Part shown: positions 1 to 12,000 of the stretch, piece after piece | How positions within the stretch are numbered: the first letter of the stretch is position 1 | How the letters are laid out: each line of letters begins with the position of its first letter | Assembly: GCA_007844125.1 (NCBI GenBank) | Contig: CM017573.1 | Span: forward strand, 12,073,514 to 12,137,513 | Direction: 5' to 3' | Length of the DNA stretch: 64,000 nucleotides | Source: Sinonovacula constricta | Taxonomy: Eukaryota; Mollusca; Bivalvia; Cardiida; Solecurtidae | The notes under the pieces: model-generated | Told to the model about the DNA's origin: nothing | The model's input: the letters and a program-made list of their open reading frames with translations, nothing else | Database searches by the model: none | Position numbers and translations under genes: made by a program

Positions 1-1032
1 GCAGCAGCAACTATTGTGTACAGGTATGTGCGGATTGCAGCAGCAACTATTGTGTACAGGTATGTGCGGATTGCAGCAGCAACTATTGTGTACAGGTATG
101 TGCGGATTGCAGCAGCAACTATTGTGTACAGGTATGTGCGGATTGCAGCAGTAACTATTGTGTACAGGTATGTGCGGATTGCAGCAGTAACTATTGTGTA
201 CAGGTATGTGCGGATTGCAGCAGTAACTATTGTGTACAGGTATGTGCGGATTGCAGCAGTAACTATTGTGTACAGGTATGTGCGGATTGCAGCAGCAGCC
301 ATTGTGTACAGGTATGTGCGGATTGCAGCAGTAACTATTGTGTACAGGTATGTGCGGATTGCAGCAGCAGCCATTGTGTACAGGTATGTGCGGATTGCAG
401 CAGCAGCCATTGTGTACAGGTATGTGCGGATTGCAGCAGCAGCCATTGTGTACAGGTATGTGCGGATTGCAGCAGCAGCCATTGTGTACAGGTATGTGCG
501 GATTGCAGCAGCAGCCATTGTGTACAGGTATGTGCGGATTGCAGCAGTAACTATTGTGTACAGGTATGTGCGGATTGCAGCAGCAGCCATTGTGTACAGG
601 TATGTGCGGATTGCAGCAGTAACTATTGTGTACAGGTATGTGCGGATTGCAGCAGCAGCCATTGTGTACAGGTATGTGCGGATTGCAGCAGCAGCCATTG
701 TGTACAGGTATGTGCGGATTGCAGCAGCAGCCATTGTGTACAGGTATGTGCGGATTGCAGCAGTAACTATTGTGTACAGGTATGTGCGGATTGCAGCAGC
801 AACTATTGTGTACAGGTATGTGCGGATTGCAGCAGCAGCCATTGTGTACAGGTATGTGCGGATTGCAGCAGCAGCCATTGTGTACAGGTATGTGCGGATT
901 GCAGCAGCAACTATTGTGTACAGGTATGTGCGGATTGCAGCAGCAGCCATTGTGTACAGGTATGTGCGGATTGCAGCAGCAGCCATTGTGTACAGGTATG
1001 TGCGGATTGCAGCAGCAGCCATTTTCTATTTA
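1..1032 (+). repeat. 36-bp tandem array (left edge cut by the window)
   Basis: About 28 copies of GTGTACAGGTATGTGCGGAT + TGCAGCAGCAACTATT, with variants GCAGTAACT and GCAGCAGCC at the same place. Because 36 is a multiple of 3, two plus frames stay open; one reads YRYVRIAAATIV repeatedly for 361 codons from a GTG. No start context, splice logic or non-repeat domain supports coding. Each unit contains CAG|GTATGT and TTGCAG|CAG. Confidence 0.95.
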
Positions 1033-1218
1033 ACTAACTTACTTAACATGAAAAGATTGCATTTTGCCAAGAAACCTCCCAAAGTAAAAAAAAGAGAATA
1101 ACTTAACCCCATACCATATGGTATAATGGTAGTACCATGTTATGTATAGAACAGGTTAATTCCCCGATTAAAACAGTACTTATTCAATAGTATAACCTCG
1201 ATCGAATTGAGTGAACGA

Positions 1219-1597
1219 CAATTGGACACCTCGGATAATTCACGAATCATCACTCGGATGTATGTATGTAGTCGGATCACCTCGGCTATTTCCATAAATG
1301 GGGCTACTTTTGAGAAAGTTGTCAAAACAAAGATGGCAGCTCGGTTGATAACTCATTTCAGTACGATGCCTGCAAAACTTTAATTTGTGGGGCTTTAAAT
1401 TTAAATCATCCAATTTTAATTTACCCAGCGCAGCAGACACGCAGCTGTCAAACAATGGCATTGTTTATGTTTTGTGCGAACTACATTTTAGGCATATTCT
1501 TCTTCCGACTTCCGGCGAATAAAACGGTCGTGATTTCAGTATGTATCATTGTACCAGATACATCCGAGGGATGATTGTCCCGATGAGTTCCGATGAG
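1219..1597. mobile_element. Family-A MITE, copy 1
   Basis: A ~380-bp element homologous over its whole length to 10941-11328 (shared stretches: ACCTCGGATAATTCACGAAT, CAAAACAAAGATGGCAGCTC, TGTGCGAACTACATTTTA). The ends are imperfect inverted repeats. Flanks AGTGAACGA (1210-1218) and GGTGAACGT (1598-1606) agree at 7 of 9 bases and may be a degraded 9-bp target duplication. No coding capacity. Confidence 0.7.
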
Positions 1598-2346
1598 GGT
1601 GAACGTATGACGTGTATTGACAGTTTCTCTTGATTTTTTGTAATGATTTCATGAAAGTCTTCTTCCTGAGTCTGACACTGTGTCATACGTTGGAGATGGC
1701 GATGAATCACAGTCAATGCAACATCAACACATTAACTGTTTTAAGAGTTGTGCAACATCGACTCATGAAAAGATCTGACGCGATGTCACAGTTTTGAAAA
1801 GAACACACCTTTTTACGGAATGCCGGAAGTGAAATTTCAGTATTCTTTGTTTGTGATTTGCATATCTGGTATGGGCTACATCATTCCATCTTAATGCATC
1901 TACAAACATGAATTCGAAACCATGTGCTCAAGATATAACAATCCTGAATTATTAAAAAACAATATAATATTCACGTTAAGGGCTTATACAATTAACAAAT
2001 GTGAATGTGGGAGCCAGGTGTTTGAAATTTAACAATCAAGAATAAACGAAAAAAATAAACAACAACAACAAGAACAGCTTAATATTAAATTCTTTAGCTT
2101 TTGCAATTAACAAACGTGACTTCGGGAAGTAAATAGTACAATCTTTTATTTATGAAGTTGTTTTAATTGTGATGTTTGCGATTTCAAACCGATGCACTGA
2201 AGATAGCTAAAGTTCACCTTTAGACTTCCTGATTTTATGCTTGTTTGTTATTTTGTATTTTTGTTGTTGTTTTGTTATTTGGCTGCTTGTTTGTTTGTTG
2301 TTGTTTTGTTTTCTTGTGTTTTGCTTCTGCAACGAATCAAACATAC
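1598..2346. other. Downstream receptor intron or flank, no gene seen
   Basis: AT-rich sequence. I looked on the minus strand for a TM7 exon (NPxIY-like motif) and found none. A run of AAC/TTG trinucleotides at 2240-2330 explains the low-complexity end of the open frame after receptor exon 3. Confidence 0.6.
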
Positions 2347-3545
2347 CGTAATATGGCGCCGTTTCATCATACACTGCCCACATCTGAGCAATGAAGAACG
2401 GGGACCAGCAAGCTAGATAACATACAACCACTGTCAGTGTCAGCTTAATAGTCTTCAGTTTTGCCCCTGTGATTCCATGAAGCCGGTGTGTAGTTCGAAC
2501 CGGAATTTGATTTCTTGACCCATGGCTTCCTCGTAGTGATATCGAATCTCCCTGGAATACAACGCCGCGCGGTTGAGGCGGCGTTTGCCTCGACTTGGTT
2601 TTAAATACACCGTGTGTAAAACTTGATGACTTCAGATGCCACCGACTTGTCATTTTATTGCTATACACAGAACTGTTTTGAACGTCAACATTTTCGGCAT
2701 CGTGCATTTTGTGGTCAGAATTTGCAGTGTTGTTGTTCCCATTCGTTACAATGGTCTTCACATGACGTGTCTTCGGTGATCTGGTCATCGGGCCTCGAAC
2801 GGGAAAGTCAAATCCGTCATTGTTTGTGCAATATTTTTCTCTGAGATTTGACGAATTTTCCAAGTTCTCGGCTTCTAATTGATTCACCTCATTTCCCGTG
2901 CATGTCAGTTTGGAAAACTGGACACCATCCACCATTTCAAACTTTGGCGACATTGTTGAGATTTCATCAGATCTCATCGGGGTAAATTTCTCCCCTTCCC
3001 GAGTGAAAACATTTTGTGACATTACATCCCTGTGTAAATATTTTCGTCCATGTTTGTCATCCGTTTGCTCGCCACCTTGGGCAGAACAATCCCGCTTGGC
3101 TCTATGTCCATTAACACATGGCCTGGTTGTATTTTTATTTGGGGTTGGCCTGCTGTCCTGTTCAGCAATGTGTCCATAATTACATGACCGGCTACTGGAT
3201 GTATTCGTGTCAGGCAAACACTTTCGGCGTGTTACGCACGTTTGAGCTTTCTCACAGAGTGGTACACCCGCACGTCCGCTGCCGTTCGCAGATCGCCAGA
3301 CAGTAATACAGATGTTGGCGTAGCAAAACACTAGCACACAGGTAGGGAGGACATAAACAAGGATGGTGAAGGTGGTAATATATAAGGTCATTGTCCACGG
3401 CGGATCGAACGTGGCCCAACAGTCCATGGCACCACTGGAGTTGGGTTTGTAGGAGAAAATGATGAGTTGAGGCAGGCTTAGCAGGCCTGAGATCGCCCAA
3501 GCGGCAAGGATCATTGCATGGACCAGTCGCGGACCGTGCTTGTGG
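2347..3545 (-). CDS. Receptor exon 3: TM4, TM5, long loop 3, TM6
   Basis: The exon starts after the CTGCAG acceptor (3551-3546); its first base completes S138. It ends TTACG|GTATGT at 2347 in phase 1. It encodes 399 full codons: HKHGPRLVHAMIL (TM4 entry), the DCWATF loop, TM5 about 190-220, a hydrophilic Ser/Thr/Asn/Lys-rich third intracellular loop of about 275 residues, then KLKTIKLTLTVVVCYL and CWSPFF in TM6. Frame beyond the donor turns into Asn/Lys/Gln low complexity, which supports the exon end. Confidence 0.88.
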
Positions 3546-5639
3546 CTGCAGAAAAAAAAATGAATTAAGATAATGGAACACATTAAGGTTGTATGCGACA
3601 ATTTAGACCAGATCTGTTGTTCAAACAAACAATATAAACTGTGGTTTGAAAATATCCAGTTAAACGTTATTTATTGATGTCCTACATCTTTGTGAAAAAT
3701 GGAGTTTGAAACCCCACTAAAAATTATACACACATATTTCATATCTGAGCCAAGCTACACAGATATCTGGTTTTAAACTTAAAGAAATACGTGACCATTC
3801 ACTTTTGGGATCATATTATTGAATCATGCGATTTTTTGCTCTGGCGTTAGTTTCCTCTTTTTCTTTTTTTTCAGAAATCACAATCGTGCTTATTTACAGA
3901 TTTGAAAAGAACGAACATTTGAAGCGTGATTTTTCACGATTTGTACTGTCTAACGATTGAGGCAGGTTTCAACATCGTTTTTATTTAAGCCAAATTCCCC
4001 AAAACAGAAGTAAGGTTTATTTGATTTTTTTAATATAGGGAAGCTGTTGGATACGAACTTTACGTAAAAGAATAATTTTGGAGACAAATACAAAACTTGA
4101 TCACATGCTGGATGACATATCTGGCAGAAACATTTATTCATGATTGATAGAAAATATGATACAGACAGACGAATTATCGAATTATATTGGCAGAAACATA
4201 GAAGAGCTTTACTTTTAATATAGGGTCACAGACAATCGGAGGTTCTCGGGTAATGCCGCGTTCGGTACAATCATCCGACAATTATTAGTGAGTTATCCAA
4301 GGCGTACCGATTGAGTCACAGACAATCGGAGGTTCTCGGGTAATGCCGCCTTCGGTACAATCATCCGACATTGATTAGTGAGTTATCCAAGGCGTACCGA
4401 TTGAGTCACAGACAATCGGAGGTTCTCGGGTAATGCCGCCTTCGGTACAATCATCCGACATTGATTAGTGAGTTATCCAAGGCGTACCGATTGAGTCACA
4501 GACAATCGGAGGTTCTCGGGTAATGCCGCCTTCGGTACAATCATCCGACATTGATTAGTGAGTTATCCAAGACGTACAGATTGAGTCACAGACAATCGGA
4601 GGTTCTCGGGTAATGCCGCGTTCGGTACAATCATCCGACAATTATTAGTGAGTTATCCAATGGGTACCGATTGAGTCACAGACTCAGAAATGCAATGAAA
4701 AATATTGATAGAAACAAATAATTGCAATCGTACTAAAAATCAAATTGAAAAGAAAAGTAATAAAATAACCCCAAGTTTCTACAAGGAAAGAGGCAGTGAT
4801 ACAAAGTGGACACTGTCTCCGGATAAGCGCAATACTGTTGGTCGGGCGATAAACCCAGTGAACAAACCTATAGAAAGGATAGCAGATCGCCAGGTATCTG
4901 TCAACAGCGGTGACCACGAGGACATACGACGAGGCATAGATGGCTACAATCTGAAAAAGAAAACAAAACAGATCTTAAACTGACATTTAATTTATATGAA
5001 AACAATTAAGCAAAATGAAGTTGTATTCACATAAAGCCATTATTTTCAGCGTGTTCCATACTTTATACGTATTTCCCAGTACTTCTTTAGTTAATATACG
5101 CAATGAACAGTAAATAGTCTTGCATCTTGTCAAATAGCTTCGAAACCTTCGAAGCCTTAACCTCACTACGATGGAATCTGTCTCTCTATCTCTCTTTTTC
5201 TGTTTCTGTCAGTCTCTATGTCTCTCTTTGTCTCTATCTGTCTCTGTCTCTCTGTCTCTCTGTGCCTCTTTTGTCTCTCAGCGTCTCTCTGTCTCTTTGT
5301 GTCTCGCTGTCTGTCTCTGTCTGTCTCTGTCTCTTTGTCTCTGTCTCCTTTTCTGTTTCTGTCTCTCTCTGACTCTCTCTCTGCCACTCGCTGTCTCTCT
5401 TTTTCTGTCTCTCTCTGTCTCTCTGTGCCTCTTTTTGTCTCTCAGCGTCTCTCTGTCTCTTTGTGTCTCGCTGTCTGTCTCTGTCTGTCTCTTGTTCTTT
5501 GTCTCTGTCTCCTTTTCTGTTTCTGTCTCTCTCCGACTCTCTCTCTGTCTCTCGCTGTCTCTCTTTTTCTGTCTCTCTCTGTCTCCCGCTGTCTGTCACT
5601 CTCTGTCTCTCCCTGTCTCTCGCAGTCTGTCTCTCTCCG

Positions 5640-5671
<32 letters not shown>

Positions 5672-5788
5672 TGTCTCTCGCTACTGTCTCTGTCTCTTTG
5701 TCTCCTTGTCTGTTTCTGTCTCTGTGACTCTCTGTGTCTCTCGGTCTCTCGCTGTCTGTCTCTGTCCCTCTGTGTGTATGTGTGTCTC

Positions 5789-5821
<33 letters not shown>

Positions 5822-5911
5822 GTGCTCGCTGTGTCTCTGTCTCTCTGTAACTGTCTCTGTCTGTCTGTCTATCGAGCTGTCGATCTGTCTGTCTTTCCCT
5901 GTTCATCTGTC

Positions 5912-5972
<61 letters not shown>

Positions 5973-5983
5973 GTCTCTGTCTG

Positions 5984-6049
<66 letters not shown>

Positions 6050-9000
6050 GAATCTAGTATCCTCAAACATGAAATGGATTTGAATTTTTAAAAAAAGTTG
6101 TGTACGAAAAGGACCATTTACTTACAGATATTCTTAAATGTTTGTTTATGGCTCTATGGTACACCTTTCTTTTTTATGTTTCTATAGACGTTGTCTAACT
6201 TTTAATGGTTGAGGAAGCCCAAGACAAATCAAGTAAGCGGAGTCTTTGATGTCTAGTTATAGCAATCATGAAGCGTATTTATGAGGACATTGCTTGAAAA
6301 CTTAGTTTGCATAACGTCAAGTCTTATGACCATGCATTTATGACCAATCCTAGGACAGTAGACTCTACTCCTAAATTTGTTTATGGTTCTAAGGCTCAAT
6401 TTCGTCCTAGGACCGTTACTAAAACACACTTAAGATAACATATTATACCTCACATAGTTTTGCTTCTATAATTTTTATTGCTCAATCAATGGTCCATTAT
6501 TATCAATGTAGACCGACGAGGAACCGCTTCACTGCACACCCGGTCCTTATCACTGGTCCATAATTTTTAATGGACCGGGTCTATCGACTTTCACGATAAG
6601 TAAATAATACGCACCGTAGTTAGAGATGTCGTCTGCCAATAAGCGGTACGCAGCTTTGACAGAAGACAAAATTCACTGTATACTATAATTTGTTTCAACA
6701 TTTTTCAATTGTTACTCATGTAAACATCTTTTAAGCTAGTTACTTTGCATATGTAATACATTTTTTTCTTATGCGCTTCGGTCCATATTTCTCTCTCGTC
6801 CGACTAGCCAGTCCATATAATGCCATAGGGCCCACAGTTGTGTGAACTATTTCTTAATCAGTGGTCATATGACCATAAATACGTCCTATGACCTTTGATA
6901 AAACGACACCAAGGTCTCTACAGGAATGTATATTTTGAAAAAATCGTCCTGTCGACCAGCTCATCGAACACGTTCCTAACTAAACTCATATTTAATGTTG
7001 CCATCAATGTAACCGCATGTTTATAAAACCCTACTCAGGTGCATAATCATTGATAACAAGTCAAATATTGCTGGAATGACTAGATGGCCCATAAGCAAAT
7101 ACAACAACAACAACAACAACAAAAACATCATTTTTGTTGCTATTAAAACGATTGAATTTTACATCGACAATCTGTAGTGTAAGGCATAGGCAAGCATTAT
7201 ATTTGAATTGCTAAGACAAATAAATAAATAAATAAATAAATGAATGAATGAATGAATCGATGGATGGGTGAATGAATGAATAAATAAATTGTTTAATTAA
7301 TTGAATAATTAAATAAATTAAATAAGTAAAATAAAATAAATAAATAAATAATGAACAAAGATTTGTCAGGAACGTTGATTATTTTGTTATTCCTATTTCG
7401 GAACATCGGAGTGTCGAATGTAAAACGTGTACACATTGATCGGTGATATTCGACAGTTTTATATTATTAAATATATTTTCTTTCAAACAACCAAATAAAT
7501 CATGGGCGACGCGCTGGACCGCGACGCCTATATATGGAATGCTGAAAAATTGTGTACATGCGAGCGGATGTCCTCGGACATGTTCGTTCTAGCTAGAGAA
7601 TGGTCGAGGGAAAATGTATTGTTGTTATATGTAAAGTTGTTCTCTGTATAAAAGACTAGGGACTCTGAAAATTCGTATTTTTCCGTGTAACTTCGTAGAC
7701 CCTATGTACACCATGTTATCCGCTGACATCCCTAATATATATTCATATTTATTTTATTTACGTCCTGGAGCAAAAATTTGTGATGGGCCCTGGATGTTAG
7801 TATTTTCTAGTTGACACCCGTCTCTGCTAGCTCTAAAACAAAGAGACAATAAATAAATTAATAAATGATTAAATTGTCTGTCTCGGGCTGATGTGTGAAA
7901 ATCTTTTCACACCAAGACATATCCAATTCTCCATCTCAATCAGGTACTATACTATATGTTTACCTATTTACCGAAACGACCGGAGTAATCCTTATATAAG
8001 ATGAATTTACCGAATGGTGAATTTACCGAAGTGACCGGCACCCGAAATAAAACTCCTTTTCTCGTACCCAAAACATTTCGTACCAATATACGAGTAAGTA
8101 TTTTTCTCAATTTTTTGTTATAACAAAATAAACATGTTTGAATTGGCAGACACTATTTTTTGACATGTATACCTTGAATTTACTTGTACATCTGGGCTTC
8201 AGTGGTGAGTACGTCCTCTTACTTTTTTCACAATCTTCTTGACCAGCTAAATGTGCTAATTAATTTAACAATAAATTATTGTTTTAGAGATGTACAGCAT
8301 CCACCACCCATTCTTTATTTTACTGTTATGCTTACACAAATAAAACAGAATTGTTAGTCCCAGATACCAAGCTTATCAGTTCGTTTCTTTTACAGCTATG
8401 ATTGACAGTAAAGGAGGTACAGAAAAAGTAAACCACATGTTAGCGGCACTTAACATTCAAACTATTAGCAATGCCAATATGAAAAAAAGATGGAGAGACG
8501 GGAAGGGAATGCCATTGAGAAAATCAGATCTCAGTAAGTTTGTTAGATACTTTGAGTTTTTAAATAAAGACATGGTTTATTGGCTTAGTTTACAACACTT
8601 TTGAACATCTCTTCAATATATTTTGTAGGGCTTTGATTAATATGGTTCAGTAAAAAAAAGAGTTTATTGTCATAATTTTTCTACCAGTATCTAAATAAAG
8701 ACCACTTGTGTGACTGTGATGACAATTATGTTTTTCATGCGTGTTATTTAAGATATGAATTTTATTTATGCTTTAAGTTTGTAATGGAAGAAAGCCACAT
8801 ATAACACAGATGGCTGCCAGGGAGGTAGATATTGGTAGCGAGTTTTCCACGTATGTGCTGCCAAAGGAACCTAGAACCTGGAACATCTCAGAATAATAAA
8901 CGCACATGATGGAGAAGATGGACTGCATTCTACCTTTACATCAAAAAATAGTGAAAGACAACCTCGTATTACAAACACTAAAAGAACACTTTAGTGCCTA

Positions 9001-12000
9001 ACCTAGCTTATCTCTCAGAAAAAAAGTACACAGTAATTTCCTTCATGCAGTGCACAGGAACTCGTGATTTTATGCAGCCGAGACTATTTGTCACATTCTC
9101 TGACAATACTCCTGTTATTGTTAGCATTTTAAATTTAAGAGGAAATAAGTTTATAGCTATTTTTTCAAATAATTTCATTATTTAACTTTTAAAAAAAACA
9201 TAAGTTTATGTTTGTGAAGAAACCTAAACATTTTCTACAAATTAGTGTTAGATTAACTCCCCTGAAAATTTTACACCAGTCATAAACCAGTATGTCGTGA
9301 AATAACTGTGTGGTAAAAGTTATTCTTTTTTTATATTTTTCACTTATACGGTGTAGATAATTTATACACATTTGAAAATAAAGTGAAAAAAATGACTTGT
9401 GTTTTTAGGATGTTGTTCATAAAAATCCATTTTGCCTATTTTCTTATGGAATAAATCCTAATAATTAATTTATTTATTCATGTGGCAAGATTATAGAGGA
9501 TTTTGTGTCGTCAGTTGTTGTCATTTTTCAGGTCATATCCGAAACGAGGGGTACAATCTTAAAATTCGCATATCTCAAGATAAAGCTGGTAAAAGTTGTC
9601 TAAACTTGATTTTTATATGTCTTATAGAATGCCAAACTCCCCGCAGTGATTACTTCCCTTGACAGTACATTATATCACTGCCACCAGCAAGTTTTTCGCC
9701 CAAATACAGGCGGATAGTTTTTTATTTATTTTATTTTTTTCTGGACTTATCTCCTCAAAATATAGTATCTTTCCTTTTAAAATAATAATTTATCACATTA
9801 AAAATAAAAAGTAACTAAAAATAAGAAAAAATATGAAATTATGAAAGTCAAATTTTAAAGTTTATGGAGGCCGCCATGTTTACTTCACGTGATACTCTAT
9901 CGTCACGTGATCCTTGCTGGGGGGCAGAGATTTAAGTAGCAACGCGTGACGTAATCGCTGTGAGGAGATTGATAGAATGCTTAACAAGAAATAGTAAAGA
10001 CGATTACCAATTTCTAACATGCATTTTAGAGTCCGTAATCATTAATAATTATGTTTATAAATCTTATGAAAACTATTGGTTATTTGTTTAAAATTTACTA
10101 TTTTCTCTATGTCTAAAAAAATAGATCGATAGGGTCTGTAGTGACACATTATGAAAAATATCAATTTTATTCAAACACATTACAATCGTGGAATAGTGCA
10201 GTGGTTATGGACTTGTTCGATGTTTACAGTCTCCAGAGATCGAATCCCGTCACTATCAAACTTTTTTTCTGTGACCTTTCTTCTATGTTTTTACAATAAA
10301 TATAACACACAAAACATTTAAACAGACAAAAATGTCGATCAATAACAAATGTTAATTATTTTTTTTATTGATTAGGATCATTGATCAGTTATTGGCGACG
10401 CTATAAAAATGCACTTGCGAGCGGATCTCCTCGGCCATTATCGTTCTCGCTAGAGAATAGGCGAGCAAAAATGGGCGAGGTGTTTCGAATTTTGGAAGTT
10501 CCGCTATTTACGAAGTTCCGCTAATTTTACTTTTTAAATTTCTAAACACTAATGTACATCTGACGGTTATACTTGTTAATGAAGACATGTTTGTCCCTTT
10601 TTTAGGATTGTACATATAAGTAGCCTTTTATATTAGAATTAAATTATTCCAGTGATTTTAATGTTTAATTAATAATTTAAATCAGTCATATCCAAATTTC
10701 CAATAAATATTATTTTTCATTGTAGCGTCGCCTTTTGATGCTTCGCATCAATGCTTTTCTTGTTGTTATCTGGTAGGCTGCCGCAGCATTCTATTCATTG
10801 ATGCCCTAGATCTGTGGCAGCAGTGCATCAAATCTACAGGCTTGATTGAAAACAGGTATTTTCTATCTGATCCACGCTGCAGAGATAGCTAAACTAAGAG
10901 AACCGCTCGACAACTTACTTTTGAGATCACGCTATATCGTCAATCGGAACACCTCGGATAATTCACGAATCATCTCTCGGATGTAGGTAGTCGTATTACG
11001 TCGGCCATTTCCTAAATGGGACTTTCTTTGTGACAGACGTCAAAACAAAGATGGCAGCTCGGATAACAGCTCACTATAGTACGATGCCTGTAAAACTTAA
11101 CTTTGTGGCTGCTTCAAATTTAAATCATCCAAGTTAATTTGACCCGGCGCAGCAAAGAGACAGCTATCAAACGACGCCATTGATTATGTTTTGTGCGAAC
11201 TACATTTTAAGCATATTCTTCCGACTTCCGGCTAACAAAGCGATCGTGATTTCTTAAAGTATCATTGCACCAGATACATCCCAGGGATGATTGCCCCGAG
11301 GATGAAATTACCCGAGGAGTTCCGATTGAGTGTAATATGTGTTTATATAAATGTCTTGGCTGGATATCGAATATGTGACCTCCCGGACCTGGGGTGAATA
11401 CGCTACTAGAGCTTGAGAAATGTTTTAAAGAGTCCCTTTAATTCAGTGCTACCGCTATTTTGGAGACTATTGTCTCATCGCTATTGCGACCTGCTACGAT
11501 AAAGCGTGCGTTGTCTATGACAGATGGTTACACACACACACAAATTTCAAGCTTCAATAAAAGTTTGTTCAGACGTACTGAATTATAAACCCGTGCTGAC
11601 AAGCGCGTACCTGCCATTACGCACTCTGCGCACGTGCGTAACCTCCATTCGAAAAATCGAAAATCTAAAAGTACCAAATACACTAAGAAAGTCGATGTCT
11701 AATCCGGGTTAGGCATCATACATTTTATTTCCGTAGTTTCTATGTTATAAATTGATATGCCATGTTATATTGCGTCTTAAAGATGTATTTTAGTCAATAC
11801 CAAGTAAACAACGCATTTTCTTTTTCTTGTTTTTTCTCACTTTTTGTGGCGAAAAAGGACCTTAAATTCACCCGAGTCAATGTAGCACAAACATATATTT
11901 CGGGGTTCGTGTTGGGGTGGGGGGGGGGGGTCGGTGTGGGGCATGCACCAGAAGCCTCCTGGTAATTGTGCGTAACTTCAAAAACTGTCCAGAGATACGC

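Noticed and set aside
1..1032. Idea that the 36-bp array also comes from a peptide-gene exon, since AACTATTG is shared with exon 3
   Set aside because: Only about 10 bases agree and the flanking bases differ; chance is sufficient.
3252..3581. 109-codon minus frame overlapping receptor exon 3
   Set aside because: Alternative frame of the receptor exon, which has the family motifs in the other frame.
5171..6091. Long plus and minus frames (up to 306 codons) in the CT/CTG microsatellite
   Set aside because: Pure low-complexity Ser/Leu/Cys or Arg/Glu repeats in several frames at once; no non-repeat domain.
9480..9662. 60-codon plus frame with an acceptor-like TTTTTCAG at 9522-9531
   Set aside because: The reading HIRNEGYNLKIRISQDKAG is suggestive, but the donor (GCTG|GTAAAA) is poor and no family fits.
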